DNA of 64,000 nt, taken from Leisingera thetidis (lineage in GTDB: Bacteria > Pseudomonadota > Alphaproteobacteria > Rhodobacterales > Rhodobacteraceae). The translations under genes were made by a program, and so were the position numbers. The notes beneath the pieces are model-generated. The model did not search any database, was not told the origin of the DNA, and was given only the letters and a program-made list of their open reading frames with translations. Numbering within the stretch: the stretch's first letter is position 1; the number at the start of each line of letters is the position of its first letter. This document shows positions 56,092 to 64,000 of this stretch, piece by piece. The DNA is taken from contig NZ_CP109787.1 of the NCBI RefSeq assembly GCF_025857195.1, forward strand, positions 1,181,501 to 1,245,500, written 5' to 3'.

Positions 56092-56589
56092 TCAGTCCTC
56101 CCCGTGCCCTTTTTGCTCGGCCCGTTTTTTGAGCGCGGCGGTCATGCCGGACACCGGGCTCAGTTCCTCGACCCCGTCATCCGATTGCATCTTTGCCGCT
56201 CCCGGCCCCGGAACCTGCGCGGCTTCCGGTGGTGCTTCGGGATCGCCTGCGGCGGCAGTCAGCGGCGGGGACTGCGGTTCGGAATGGCGGAACGCGACGG
56301 ATGGCGCCGCGGGCTCCCTGCGGCCCGGCGCGGGTGATTCTGCCGGCTGCTCGGCTGGACTGGCGCGGCGGAAGACCAGCACGTTGCGCCAGTTGGTGGT
56401 GGAGCCGGTGAGGCCGGAGCGCTCCTCGCTGGGCAGCAGCTCGGCCCGCTGGAACTCCCAGCCGCCTGCGGCCATTTCATTCAGCAGGATCTCGATCGAA
56501 TTGGCAAAGCGTGCTTCCGGGGTCTTGACCCCCTTTGCCTTGGTGCCCTTGGCCGGGGCGGGGACAACCTTGTATTCGTATTTTGTCAT
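56092..56589 (-). CDS. DUF4177 domain protein with disordered tail
   Basis: A 165-residue protein. Residues 1-75 (YEYKVVPAP, ILLNEMAAGGWEFQ, VLVFRR) match the DUF4177 family, a small beta-rich fold of unknown function. The rest is Pro/Ala/Glu-rich and probably disordered. AGGATCC lies about 9 bases before the ATG. It is 71 bases from the methyltransferase gene downstream of which it is transcribed. Confidence 0.8.
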   Translation of the reverse strand: MTKYEYKVVPAPAKGTKAKGVKTPEARFANSIEILLNEMAAGGWEFQRAELLPSEERSGLTGSTTNWRNVLVFRRASPAEQPAESPAPGRREPAAPSVAFRHSEPQSPPLTAAAGDPEAPPEAAQVPGPGAAKMQSDDGVEELSPVSGMTAALKKRAEQKGHGED

Positions 56590-56660
56590 TGGCTTTGGAT
56601 CCTGAAGGGGGCTGGCTGCTGCGCGTACGGCCCGTGATATAACCTCTCCCGGGCCTGGTG

Positions 56661-57239
56661 TCAGGCCGGGGGGCGCAGACTTTCGGGATATACCGGCAAT
56701 TCCGGCGATATCTTGTGCAGCGCCCAGGAGGGAAACGCGTCCTGCGGGTCCGGGGTGCGGCTCAGCGCGGTGCGCATCACCGGCTGGCCCAGGGCCAGGG
56801 CAAATGCGTCGACGGCGGCCTGAACCAGCGGCCACTTCGGGTGGTAGTCATGCCCCGCAATCATGCCGCCGACCTTGACCTTGGCATACCAGTCGTAAAT
56901 CGTCTTGCCGCCCTCTTCGCCGGTGTGCGCGTAGCCGTCTATGTACACATAATCGAAATACGCATCCGGAAATGCGTCCAGGGCGTCGTCAAAGCTCATC
57001 CGCAGCAGCCAATAGGGCTTTCCCATGCCGACATTCTGCATGGCGCGGATGTATTCCCGGGTGTCATGGTGGTCGCCGTAGATGTCGACCCCGTAAAGCG
57101 CCTGGAACAGGCCGGTTTCCAAGAGCCGCCTGGAATGCCAGCCCGACGCCACCCCCAGTTCCACACCGATCAGGCCACCGCGGCCGAGGAACTGAGGCAG
57201 TTCCTTGCGTTCCTGAAGAATATCAATGATTTCCGTCAT
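56661..57239 (-). CDS. Class I SAM-dependent methyltransferase (Methyltransf_24-like)
   Basis: A 192-residue Rossmann-fold methyltransferase. Motif I is IGVELGVASGWHSRRLLETG, followed by LYGVDIYGD and the post-I/IV region FDYVYIDGYAHTGEEGGKTI. The acidic and His residues in IDGYAH and GGMIAGHDYHP resemble those of metal-dependent sugar or small-molecule methyltransferases. The substrate is unknown. AAGGGTG precedes the ATG. Confidence 0.85.
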   Translation of the reverse strand: MTEIIDILQERKELPQFLGRGGLIGVELGVASGWHSRRLLETGLFQALYGVDIYGDHHDTREYIRAMQNVGMGKPYWLLRMSFDDALDAFPDAYFDYVYIDGYAHTGEEGGKTIYDWYAKVKVGGMIAGHDYHPKWPLVQAAVDAFALALGQPVMRTALSRTPDPQDAFPSWALHKISPELPVYPESLRPPA

Positions 57240-57411
57240 GCCGGCACCCTTGCACACCGGCGCACGCCGGGTCCAGTTCCGCCGGAACAGGCGGCGCGGA
57301 TTTTGTGGAACGCGGCCAGGAGGCAGCCGCCGCAGATACGCAAACGGCACCGGCCTGAAGGGCCGGAAGAGCGCCACGGGGCGCCTTTCCGGTTTCCGGT
57401 CTGCAGCTGGC

Positions 57412-58923
57412 TCAGCCGCCCAGCTTCCGGGCGACCAGCTCGTTCACCGCCTTGGGGTTGGCCTTGCCGCCGGTGGCTTTCATCACCTGGCCGACGAACC
57501 AGCCTGCCAGTTTCGGGTTCACCTTGGCTTTCTCGACCTGCGCCGGGTTGGCGGCGATGATCTCGTCCAGGGCGGTCTCGATGGCGCCGGTATCGGTCAC
57601 CTGCTTCATGCCGCGCTCTTCGACGATCTGCGCCGGGTCGCCGCCTTCGGTGTAGACGATCTCGAACAGGTCCTTGGCGATCTTGCCCGAAATCGCGTCC
57701 GAGGCGATCAGGTCGATGATGCCACCCAGCTGCGCCGGGGAGACCGGCGAGTCGGTGATGCTGTGGTCTTCTTTCTTCAGGCGGCCGAACAGCTCGTTGA
57801 TGACCCAGTTGGCGGCCAGCTTGCCGCTGCGGCCCTGGGCGGTCTCTTCAAAGAAGGCCGCCGATTCCACATCGGCGGTCAGCACCGAGGCGTCATAGTC
57901 GCTGAGCCCGAAGTCCTTGATGAAACGCGCCTTCTTCTCGTCCGGCAGCTCCGGCAGATTGGCTTTGATCTCATCCACCCAGGCCTGTTCGATTTCCAGC
58001 GGCAGCAGGTCGGGGTCGGGGAAATAGCGGTAGTCATGCGCCTCTTCCTTGGAGCGCATGGAGCGGGTCTCGCCCTTGTCCGGATCGTACAGCCGGGTTT
58101 CCTGGTCGATCTTGCCGCCGGCCTCGATGATCGCAATCTGGCGGCGCGCCTCGACCTCGATCGCCTGCTGGATGAAGCGCATCGAGTTCATGTTCTTGAT
58201 CTCGCAGCGGGTGCCGAGGTGGGAGAAGTCCTGGGTTTCCTGGTACTTCTCGTACTGGCCCGGCAGGCAGACCGAGACGTTCACGTCGGCGCGCAGGTTG
58301 CCGTTCTGCATGTTGCCGTCGCAGGTGCCCAGATACTGCATGATCTGGCGCAGCTTGGCGATATAGGCGGCCGCTTCCTCAGGCCCGCGGATGTCGGGGC
58401 GGGAGACGATTTCCATCAGGCAGACGCCGGTGCGGTTGAGATCGACAAAGGACATGTTGGGGTCCATGTCGTGGATCGACTTGCCCGCGTCCTGCTCCAT
58501 GTGGATGCGCTCCACGCGCACATTGCGCGCGGTGCCGTCGCCCAGTTCCACCAGCACTTCGCCTTCGCCCACGATGGGGTGGTAGAGCTGCGAGATCTGG
58601 TAGCCCTGCGGCAGGTCGGGGTAGAAGTAGTTCTTGCGGTCGAAGGCCGACCACAGGTTGATGCCGGCCTTGAGGCCGAGACCGGTGCGCACAGCTTGTT
58701 CAACACAGTATTCGTTGATCACCGGCAGCATGCCGGGCATCGCCGCGTCCACAAAGGCCACGTTGGAGTTCGGCTCGGCGCCGAACTTGGTCGAGGCGCC
58801 GGAGAACAGCTTGGCATTGGAGCTGACCTGGGCATGCACCTCCATGCCGATGACCAGTTCCCAGTCATGCTTGGCGCCCGCGATCACCTTGGGCTTGGGG
58901 AGTTCATATGTCAGGTCGAGCAT
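57412..58923 (-). CDS. gatB: Aspartyl/glutamyl-tRNA amidotransferase subunit B, GatB
   Basis: The 503-residue kinase/transamidase subunit of GatCAB, which converts Glu-tRNA(Gln) and Asp-tRNA(Asn) to the amidated forms. Signatures: [39 protein letters not shown]-type block [16 protein letters not shown], the [11 protein letters not shown] loop, and a C-terminal YqeY-like domain with [15 protein letters not shown]. gatA and gatC are not adjacent, as is common in this group. Confidence 0.97.
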   Translation of the reverse strand: MLDLTYELPKPKVIAGAKHDWELVIGMEVHAQVSSNAKLFSGASTKFGAEPNSNVAFVDAAMPGMLPVINEYCVEQAVRTGLGLKAGINLWSAFDRKNYFYPDLPQGYQISQLYHPIVGEGEVLVELGDGTARNVRVERIHMEQDAGKSIHDMDPNMSFVDLNRTGVCLMEIVSRPDIRGPEEAAAYIAKLRQIMQYLGTCDGNMQNGNLRADVNVSVCLPGQYEKYQETQDFSHLGTRCEIKNMNSMRFIQQAIEVEARRQIAIIEAGGKIDQETRLYDPDKGETRSMRSKEEAHDYRYFPDPDLLPLEIEQAWVDEIKANLPELPDEKKARFIKDFGLSDYDASVLTADVESAAFFEETAQGRSGKLAANWVINELFGRLKKEDHSITDSPVSPAQLGGIIDLIASDAISGKIAKDLFEIVYTEGGDPAQIVEERGMKQVTDTGAIETALDEIIAANPAQVEKAKVNPKLAGWFVGQVMKATGGKANPKAVNELVARKLGG

Positions 58924-59054
58924 GGTTTTCCGCCGTATCCGAATGTCCGATGTTGGCAAGCGTTCTAGGCCCGCTGGCGGGCAGGGGCAAGGGGGCAGGT
59001 GGCGGAGAAAACTCCGAGCGGCGCTGATACTCCTTATTTTGCTCGGGCCGCACG

Positions 59055-59118
59055 CGCGGGCAGCACCCGTCCGCCCCCATGGGCGGGCGCTTTGCTGCTG
59101 CCCGCGGACGGGCACTGC
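59055..59118. repeat. REP-like palindromic element between gatB and tex
   Basis: CGCGGGCAGCA (59055-59065) pairs with TGCTGCCCGCG (59096-59106). A competing outer stem joins 59059-59074 with 59103-59118 (two mismatches). The centre holds CCGCCCCCATGGGCGG. The CATGGG.GGGCGCTTTGC core is shared with the element at 4518. Confidence 0.6.
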
Positions 59119-59215
59119 CTTTCGCAATGCTTCGCTTGGTCCCGATTCAGCCTCTTGGCGGAGTGCATCAGGAGGGCTAGAACTGGCAGCCCGAACAGAA
59201 TTTCAGGAGGCCGCC

Positions 59216-61576
59216 TTGGACACATCCGCCCGCATCGCCCAGACCATTGCCACAGAGATCGGCGCCGCTGCGAAACAGGTCAGTGCCGCCGTCGCGCTGC
59301 TGGATGAGGGGGCAACCGTGCCCTTTGTCGCGCGCTACCGCAAGGAGGCGACGGGCGGGCTGGATGACACCCAGCTGCGGACCCTGGCCGAGCGGCTGGA
59401 GTACCTGCGCGAGCTGGAAAAGCGCCGTGCTGCGATCCTCGAGTCGATCAAGGGACAGGACAAGCTGACTGATGATCTGGCGGCCTCGATTGCCAAGGCG
59501 GAAACCAAGGCGCAGCTGGAGGATATCTATCTGCCCTACAAGCCCAAGCGGCGCACCAAGGCGATGATTGCCCGCGAAAACGGGCTGGAGCCGCTGGCCG
59601 ACGCCATTCTGGGCAACCGCAGCGCCGACCCGGAGAAACTGGCGGAAGGTTACATTACCGAGGCAGTCGCCACGGTGAAGGACGCGCTGAACGGGGCGCG
59701 GGACATTCTGACCGAACGGCTGACCGAGAACGCCGCTCTGCTGGGCCGGCTGCGGGAATTCCTGCAGCGGGAGGCGGTGCTGACCGCCAAGGTGATCGAG
59801 GGCAAGGAGCAGGAGGGCGCCAAGTTCTCCGATTACTTCGCGCATTCCGAGCGCTGGGCCGATGTGCCCTCGCACCGGGCGCTGGCGATGCTGCGCGGCT
59901 CCAACGAAGGCGTGCTGACGCTGGACGCGGGGCCGGAACCGGAGGAGGGCGCGGCACGGGCCGAGTCCATGGTCGCGGCCGAGCTGGGCGCGGGCGGCAA
60001 TGGCCCCGGCGACAAATGGCTGCGCAAGGTGGCGGGCTGGTGCTGGCGGGTGAAGCTGAGCCTTTCGATGATGCTGGAGCTGATGGGCGATCTGCGGGCG
60101 CGCGCACAGGAAGACGCCATTCAGGTTTTTGCCCGCAACCTCAAGGACCTGCTGTTTGCAGCTCCGGCCGGTGCGCGGCCGACTCTCGGGCTGGACCCGG
60201 GCATCCGCACCGGCGTCAAGGCGGCAGTGGTGGATGCAACCGGGAAATTGGTGGCCACAGAGACGTTGTATCCGTTCCAGCCGAAGAATGATCTGCGCGG
60301 CGCGCAGGTGTCTATCGTCAAGCTGATTGCCGAGCACGGCGTGGAGCTGATCGCCATCGGCAACGGCACCGCCAGCCGCGAGACCGAGCGGATGGTGGCG
60401 GAGGTGCTGAAACACCTGCCCGCCAAGATCAAGGCGCCAACCAAGGTGGTGGTGTCGGAGGCCGGCGCCTCGGTCTATTCCGCGTCCGAGCTGGCGGCGC
60501 GGGAGTTCCCGGATCTGGATGTGAGCTTGCGCGGGGCGGTGTCGATTGCGCGGCGCCTGCAGGATCCGCTGGCGGAGCTGGTGAAGATTGAACCAAAAAG
60601 CATCGGCGTCGGCCAGTACCAGCATGACGTGGATCAGCATAAGCTGTCGAAATCGCTGGAGGCCGTGATCGAGGATGCGGTGAACGCGGTGGGCGTCGAC
60701 CTCAACATGGCCTCGGCGCCGCTGCTGAGCCATGTCTCGGGCCTGGGCCCCGGTCTGGCGGAGGCGGTTGTGGCGCATCGGGACATGAATGGCGCCTTCA
60801 AGTCCCGCAGGGAACTGTTGAAGGTGGCGCGGCTTGGCCCCAAGGCGTTTGAGCAATGCGCGGGCTTCCTGCGCATTCGCGACGGCAAGGAGCCGCTGGA
60901 TGCGTCCTCGGTCCACCCGGAATCCTATGACGTGGCGCGCAGGATCGTCGCGGCCTGCGGCCGGGATATCCGGCAGATCATGGGCGACGGTGCGGCGCTG
61001 AAGGGGGTGCGGGCGGAGGATTTCGTGGGCGGCGAAGTGGGCCTGCCGACGGTGCGCGACATTTTCCAGGAGCTGGAGAAACCCGGCCGTGACCCGCGCC
61101 CGTCCTTTGTGACCGCCTCCTTCAAGGACGGCGTGGAGCAGATCACCGACCTGAAGCCGGGCATGGTGCTGGAAGGCACGGTGACCAACGTTGCGGCCTT
61201 TGGCGCATTTGTCGATATTGGCGTTCATCAGGACGGGCTGGTGCACGTGAGCCAGCTGGCCGACCGGTTTGTGAAGGACCCGCATGAGGTGGTGAAGACC
61301 GGCCAGGTGGTGAAGGTCACGGTCACCGAGGTGGATGTGCCGCGCAAGCGGATCGGCCTGACCATGAAGAAGGACGGCGGCACCTCGGCCAGGGAAGAGC
61401 GCAGCGCGCGCGGTCCGGCCAAAGACGCGGCCCCCCGCCGGGGCGGCAAGCCGGGCGGCGGCAAGGGCAAGATGTCCGCAGCCCCCGGCGGCGGCGGCCG
61501 GAACAAAGGCCAGGGCTCGGACCAGGGCACGGGGGCGCTGGGCGCGGCGCTGCTGGATGCCTTCAAGAAGAAATGA
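59216..61576 (+). CDS. tex: Tex family RNA-binding transcription accessory protein, TTG start
   Basis: A 786-residue protein related to eukaryotic Spt6. N-terminal Tex domain ([21 protein letters not shown]), YqgF-like RNase H fold ([17 protein letters not shown]), helix-hairpin-helix region ([14 protein letters not shown], then [20 protein letters not shown]) and a C-terminal S1 RNA-binding domain ([28 protein letters not shown]). A Gly/Lys-rich tail follows. I start at TTG 59216, since AGGAGG lies 5 bases upstream and no suitable ATG exists nearby. It is divergent from gatB. Confidence 0.95.
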   Translation: MDTSARIAQTIATEIGAAAKQVSAAVALLDEGATVPFVARYRKEATGGLDDTQLRTLAERLEYLRELEKRRAAILESIKGQDKLTDDLAASIAKAETKAQLEDIYLPYKPKRRTKAMIARENGLEPLADAILGNRSADPEKLAEGYITEAVATVKDALNGARDILTERLTENAALLGRLREFLQREAVLTAKVIEGKEQEGAKFSDYFAHSERWADVPSHRALAMLRGSNEGVLTLDAGPEPEEGAARAESMVAAELGAGGNGPGDKWLRKVAGWCWRVKLSLSMMLELMGDLRARAQEDAIQVFARNLKDLLFAAPAGARPTLGLDPGIRTGVKAAVVDATGKLVATETLYPFQPKNDLRGAQVSIVKLIAEHGVELIAIGNGTASRETERMVAEVLKHLPAKIKAPTKVVVSEAGASVYSASELAAREFPDLDVSLRGAVSIARRLQDPLAELVKIEPKSIGVGQYQHDVDQHKLSKSLEAVIEDAVNAVGVDLNMASAPLLSHVSGLGPGLAEAVVAHRDMNGAFKSRRELLKVARLGPKAFEQCAGFLRIRDGKEPLDASSVHPESYDVARRIVAACGRDIRQIMGDGAALKGVRAEDFVGGEVGLPTVRDIFQELEKPGRDPRPSFVTASFKDGVEQITDLKPGMVLEGTVTNVAAFGAFVDIGVHQDGLVHVSQLADRFVKDPHEVVKTGQVVKVTVTEVDVPRKRIGLTMKKDGGTSAREERSARGPAKDAAPRRGGKPGGGKGKMSAAPGGGGRNKGQGSDQGTGALGAALLDAFKKK

Positions 61577-61577
61577 C

Positions 61578-61604
61578 GAAAAAGGGGCCTGGGCCCCTTT
61601 TATT
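61578..61604. terminator. Bidirectional terminator between tex and the convergent hypothetical gene
   Basis: AAAGGGGCC (61581-61589) pairs perfectly with GGCCCCTTT (61592-61600), with T-runs on both strands. Confidence 0.88.
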
Positions 61605-61618
61605 GCTCAGCCCGCAGG

Positions 61619-62899
61619 TTAGGCCGGGCTGAGCTGCAAACCTTGGTCGGTAAAGGCGATTTTCTGGCCGCCTTCGATTTCATCGCGGAACTGGCTGGCG
61701 ATTGCGGCAAGCGCGCCGGCGTGGCCGCGGGCAGCAAAGCGGTTGATCGAAGGGATGCGGGCGCTGTTGTCAAACCCTTCGGCCGCATGGGCCCAGACCA
61801 GCGGATGCAGTTCCGTGAGATGATCGCGGATCAGCCAGTCCGCCGCCTCGGCCAGCTTCAGCCGCGGCACGTCAGCCTGCAGATTCCGCCCCAGCCCCTT
61901 GCGCAGGGAAATCGTGCAATAGGCCGCCAGCAGGTTGATCATTTCCTGCGAGGAATTGGCATTGACGATGTCCCGAAGGCCGTCGAGGAACAGCCGGGTG
62001 TCCACCCTTGCACAGGCTTGATCGTCGATTGCGATGGCGTCGAAATAGACCCATGTGTAGCCGCCCGCGCCCCAGGTTTCCGCGGTGCGTGCGGCGGTGC
62101 GGCGGGCTTCCAGTTCCAGCGCCGGATAGGAGCCGGACCAGCGCGGCAGCATATGGGTGCCGAGCGTGCGCATGTGGCGGTGGTTGCCGGGCGCGAGATC
62201 GATCAGCATGCCAAATTCGTCCGCCACCCGCAGGGCCCCGCTGCTGCGGCCGGCAAACAGCGCGCAATGCGCAGCTTTCAGGAAAGGGCTGTTCCGGCAG
62301 TCCTCCGCAATCGGATCCAGCAGGGCAGCGGCCCGGTCGAAATGGGCAGCACAGCGGCGCCTTCCGTGCTGCGCCGCTTTGCGCGCGGTACCGGTTCCGC
62401 GCCAGGCCCAGCCGATATCGATATGCGCCAGTGCCACCAGGGCGGTCAGATAGGGGTCGCGGCGGTGCTCCGCCCGCAGGGCTTCAAAGGCCATCAGCCC
62501 GCGGATCAGGGCGCGGCTGCCTGCGTCCTCTCCTTCTTCCAGCGCGTGCTCGGTGGCATGCACCACATCGGCGCGGGCGCCATAGGCGATGAGATCGGCC
62601 AGCGGCAGCCCGCAGCGGGCGCTGGCACGGTTCAGATCGGTTTCTCTGATCTGCCGGGACAGCTCCTCCCAGCGTTCCTGGCGGGCCAGGAACTGGCCGT
62701 GGTTCTGGGCGTCGATGCAGCGGGGATCGCCCCTGGCGCTGCAGACCGGGATCGACAGGCTGTCTTCCAGGCGCCGGGTCAGCAATTCTTCGGCTGGAGC
62801 AGGTGCAGGGGCTGAGAGTGCGGCAGGGCGTGAACGGCCGGGAACCAGACCTGAAATCCGGGACAGAAGATCCCGCGCCTGTCGTGACGGTGTGAGCAT
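61619..62899 (-). CDS. Hypothetical protein, 426 residues
   Basis: I do not recognise a family. The protein is soluble, with no signal peptide or membrane segment. It has a Pro/Ala-rich stretch (about 24-38) and a helical, tetratricopeptide-like composition across 70-250 (for example LARQERWEELSRQIRETDLN, then RAALLDPIAEDCRNSPFLKA). A compact centre contains the aromatic block WGAGGYTWVYFDAI. It could be a roseobacter-conserved protein of unknown role. Convergent with tex; 162 bases from the next gene. Confidence 0.75.
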   Translation of the reverse strand: MLTPSRQARDLLSRISGLVPGRSRPAALSAPAPAPAEELLTRRLEDSLSIPVCSARGDPRCIDAQNHGQFLARQERWEELSRQIRETDLNRASARCGLPLADLIAYGARADVVHATEHALEEGEDAGSRALIRGLMAFEALRAEHRRDPYLTALVALAHIDIGWAWRGTGTARKAAQHGRRRCAAHFDRAAALLDPIAEDCRNSPFLKAAHCALFAGRSSGALRVADEFGMLIDLAPGNHRHMRTLGTHMLPRWSGSYPALELEARRTAARTAETWGAGGYTWVYFDAIAIDDQACARVDTRLFLDGLRDIVNANSSQEMINLLAAYCTISLRKGLGRNLQADVPRLKLAEAADWLIRDHLTELHPLVWAHAAEGFDNSARIPSINRFAARGHAGALAAIASQFRDEIEGGQKIAFTDQGLQLSPA

Positions 62900-63061
62900 T
62901 TGCGCTTCCTGATGAGTGGCAGCTTGTCGTTGGTCACAGTTTTGTCAGGCAATGGGGCGCAAAGATGGCGGCACTGGGGAAGTTCCGGTGCCATCCGGGT
63001 TTATCGTGCGGCGGGAGGGGCGGCCGGTTTCCAAACCCGCGGCCAATGCGGGCAGCGCAGG

Positions 63062-63517
63062 TCAGAAGGTTGTGAAATGATGGCGTTCGGTCCTGATGCC
63101 GCGCGCCTGGAATTGCGCGTCGGCTTCGGCGTGCGGCGGGGTGGCTTCCTGCGGCAGCCGGATGCGCTTGCCGCTGCGCAGGATCAGCGTGGCGCGCACC
63201 GAGAAATCCCAGCGGGTGTCAAACCGCACACGATCGATTTCGCCAAGGTCCGCCGTGCCGGTGAGACCGCCGGAGAACCACTCCACCCGTTTGCCGGAAA
63301 TCGTCAGTCCGGATAACGGGTTGCGGGCCAGATCCAGGAGCGCGGGCAGCACCGGCAGCGCCAGCAGGATCACCAGCCACAGCGCGGCATCCAGCACCAG
63401 CCAAAGCACCAGCAAGGCGGCAAGCCAGCCGCCGGATGCCAGCAGGGCCGCGGCGGAGCGGCCCCGGCGGGCGAAGCTGTAGTCCGCCGGGGCAGGTGCG
63501 TCAGGCGTGTCAGGCAT
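63062..63517 (-). CDS. Hypothetical membrane protein, two hydrophobic segments
   Basis: A 151-residue protein with a hydrophobic hairpin (about 24-62) and a soluble C-terminal part predicted to be beta-rich (LTISGKRVEWFSGGLTGTAD, VRFDTRWDFSVRATLILRSG), somewhat like a PH-type domain. No family is recognised. It overlaps the end of pepN by 8 bases and so is probably translated from the same message. Confidence 0.75.
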   Translation of the reverse strand: MPDTPDAPAPADYSFARRGRSAAALLASGGWLAALLVLWLVLDAALWLVILLALPVLPALLDLARNPLSGLTISGKRVEWFSGGLTGTADLGEIDRVRFDTRWDFSVRATLILRSGKRIRLPQEATPPHAEADAQFQARGIRTERHHFTTF

Positions 63518-64000
63518 CCAGGATCCGGGTCACCATTTCGGTGGTGTCGCGGCTGAGGTCCGGGGCATTGGCAATCCGGGTGAGCTGGGCGCGGATCAGC
63601 GACTGGCGGCCGGTGCCGTAGCGCTTCCAGGTCTGGAAAGCGGCGCACATGCGGGCGGTGGTCTGCGGGTTCAGCGTGTCCAGCGCGATCAGGTTGTCGG
63701 CCAGCAGCTGGTAGGCTTCGCCGCTGGCATGGTGGAAGCCCGCGTGGTTGCCCGCCAGCGCCCCCATCACCGCGCGGAAGCGGTTGGGGTTTTTCATGTC
63801 GAACAACGCGTGCCGGGTGAGCGCTGCGGCAGTGGCGGCGGTCTTCTCCGGCGCGGCGCAGGCGATCTGCAGGGCAAACCATTTGTCCATCACCAGCCGG
63901 TCGTCCTGCCACTGATCAAAGAAGGCCTGCGATTGCGCCGCGCCTTTCTCGGCCTTCATCAGCGCGGCGAGGGCGGCGTATTGCTGGGTCATGTTGTCCG
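63510..64000 (-). CDS. pepN: Aminopeptidase N, C-terminal part
   Basis: The visible 160-plus residues match the C-terminal helical domain of PepN (M1 family): FFDQWQDDRLVMDKWFALQI, NPNRFRAVMGALAGNH, FHHASGEAYQLLADNLIALD and NPQTTARM. The reading frame stays open to the window edge, so the catalytic HExxH part is outside. PepN removes N-terminal residues from peptides in the cytosol. Confidence 0.9.
   Translation of the reverse strand, partial: DNMTQQYAALAALMKAEKGAAQSQAFFDQWQDDRLVMDKWFALQIACAAPEKTAATAAALTRHALFDMKNPNRFRAVMGALAGNHAGFHHASGEAYQLLADNLIALDTLNPQTTARMCAAFQTWKRYGTGRQSLIRAQLTRIANAPDLSRDTTEMVTRILDA

Noticed and set aside
1..64000. Insertion sequences, prophage or rRNA genes
   Set aside because: No transposase, integrase, phage structural or rRNA sequence was recognised. 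The tRNA-bracketed cassette also lacks an integrase.

Overview
The window reads as chromosomal DNA of a roseobacter-group alphaproteobacterium (Rhodobacteraceae; Leisingera/Phaeobacter-like by gene content, genus not provable from sequence alone). GC is high throughout. Supporting signs are a complete division and cell-wall (dcw) cluster of Rhodobacterales type with a DUF2484 gene, an UpsM-like mraZ leader, a DUF1127 gene followed by four CcsR-like anti-Shine-Dalgarno hairpins, the aerobic cobaltochelatase pair cobS/cobT, and pyruvate carboxylase.

Left arm (1-13 kb): truncated hisB, a single-domain Lrp/AsnC sensor protein and a class III aminotransferase. Then come three near-identical tRNA-Gly(GCC) units. 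Between the second and third lies a compact restriction-modification cassette: a C5-cytosine methyltransferase, a NaeI-family endonuclease and a Vsr mismatch endonuclease, all on the minus strand. Next are a small membrane protein, pyc, an FMN-dependent 2-hydroxyacid dehydrogenase and a membrane diguanylate cyclase.

Middle (13-46 kb): a UvrD/PcrA helicase, the DUF1127/CcsR sRNA locus and mrp (ApbC). A long leader with TGGG-repeat operators, two promoter candidates and an UpsM-like sRNA ending in a terminator precedes mraZ. The dcw cluster runs mraZ-rsmH-ftsL-ftsI-murE-murF-mraY-murD. It is interrupted by a 3.4-kb block of unrelated genes (DUF1127, LysR, MarR, monooxygenase, BaiN-like flavoprotein). 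It then resumes ftsW-murG-murC-DUF2484-(small membrane ORF)-murB-ddl-ftsQ-ftsA-ftsZ-lpxC-bamD-recN. Together these genes make UDP-MurNAc-pentapeptide, lipid I and lipid II, assemble the Z-ring and septal synthase, and start lipid A synthesis and outer-membrane assembly.

Right arm (46-64 kb): a CLC chloride transporter/channel, small proteins, aminopeptidase P, cobT and cobS, a degenerate BLUF-like protein, a J-domain protein, BolA, a DUF4177 protein, a SAM methyltransferase, gatB, tex, a hypothetical protein, a membrane protein and the 3' end of pepN. Several intergenic gaps carry related palindromic (REP-like) elements. I see no insertion sequence, prophage, rRNA operon or CRISPR array. The most interesting items are the tRNA-bracketed NaeI-type system with Vsr, the CcsR-like array, and the mraZ leader with its TGGG array.
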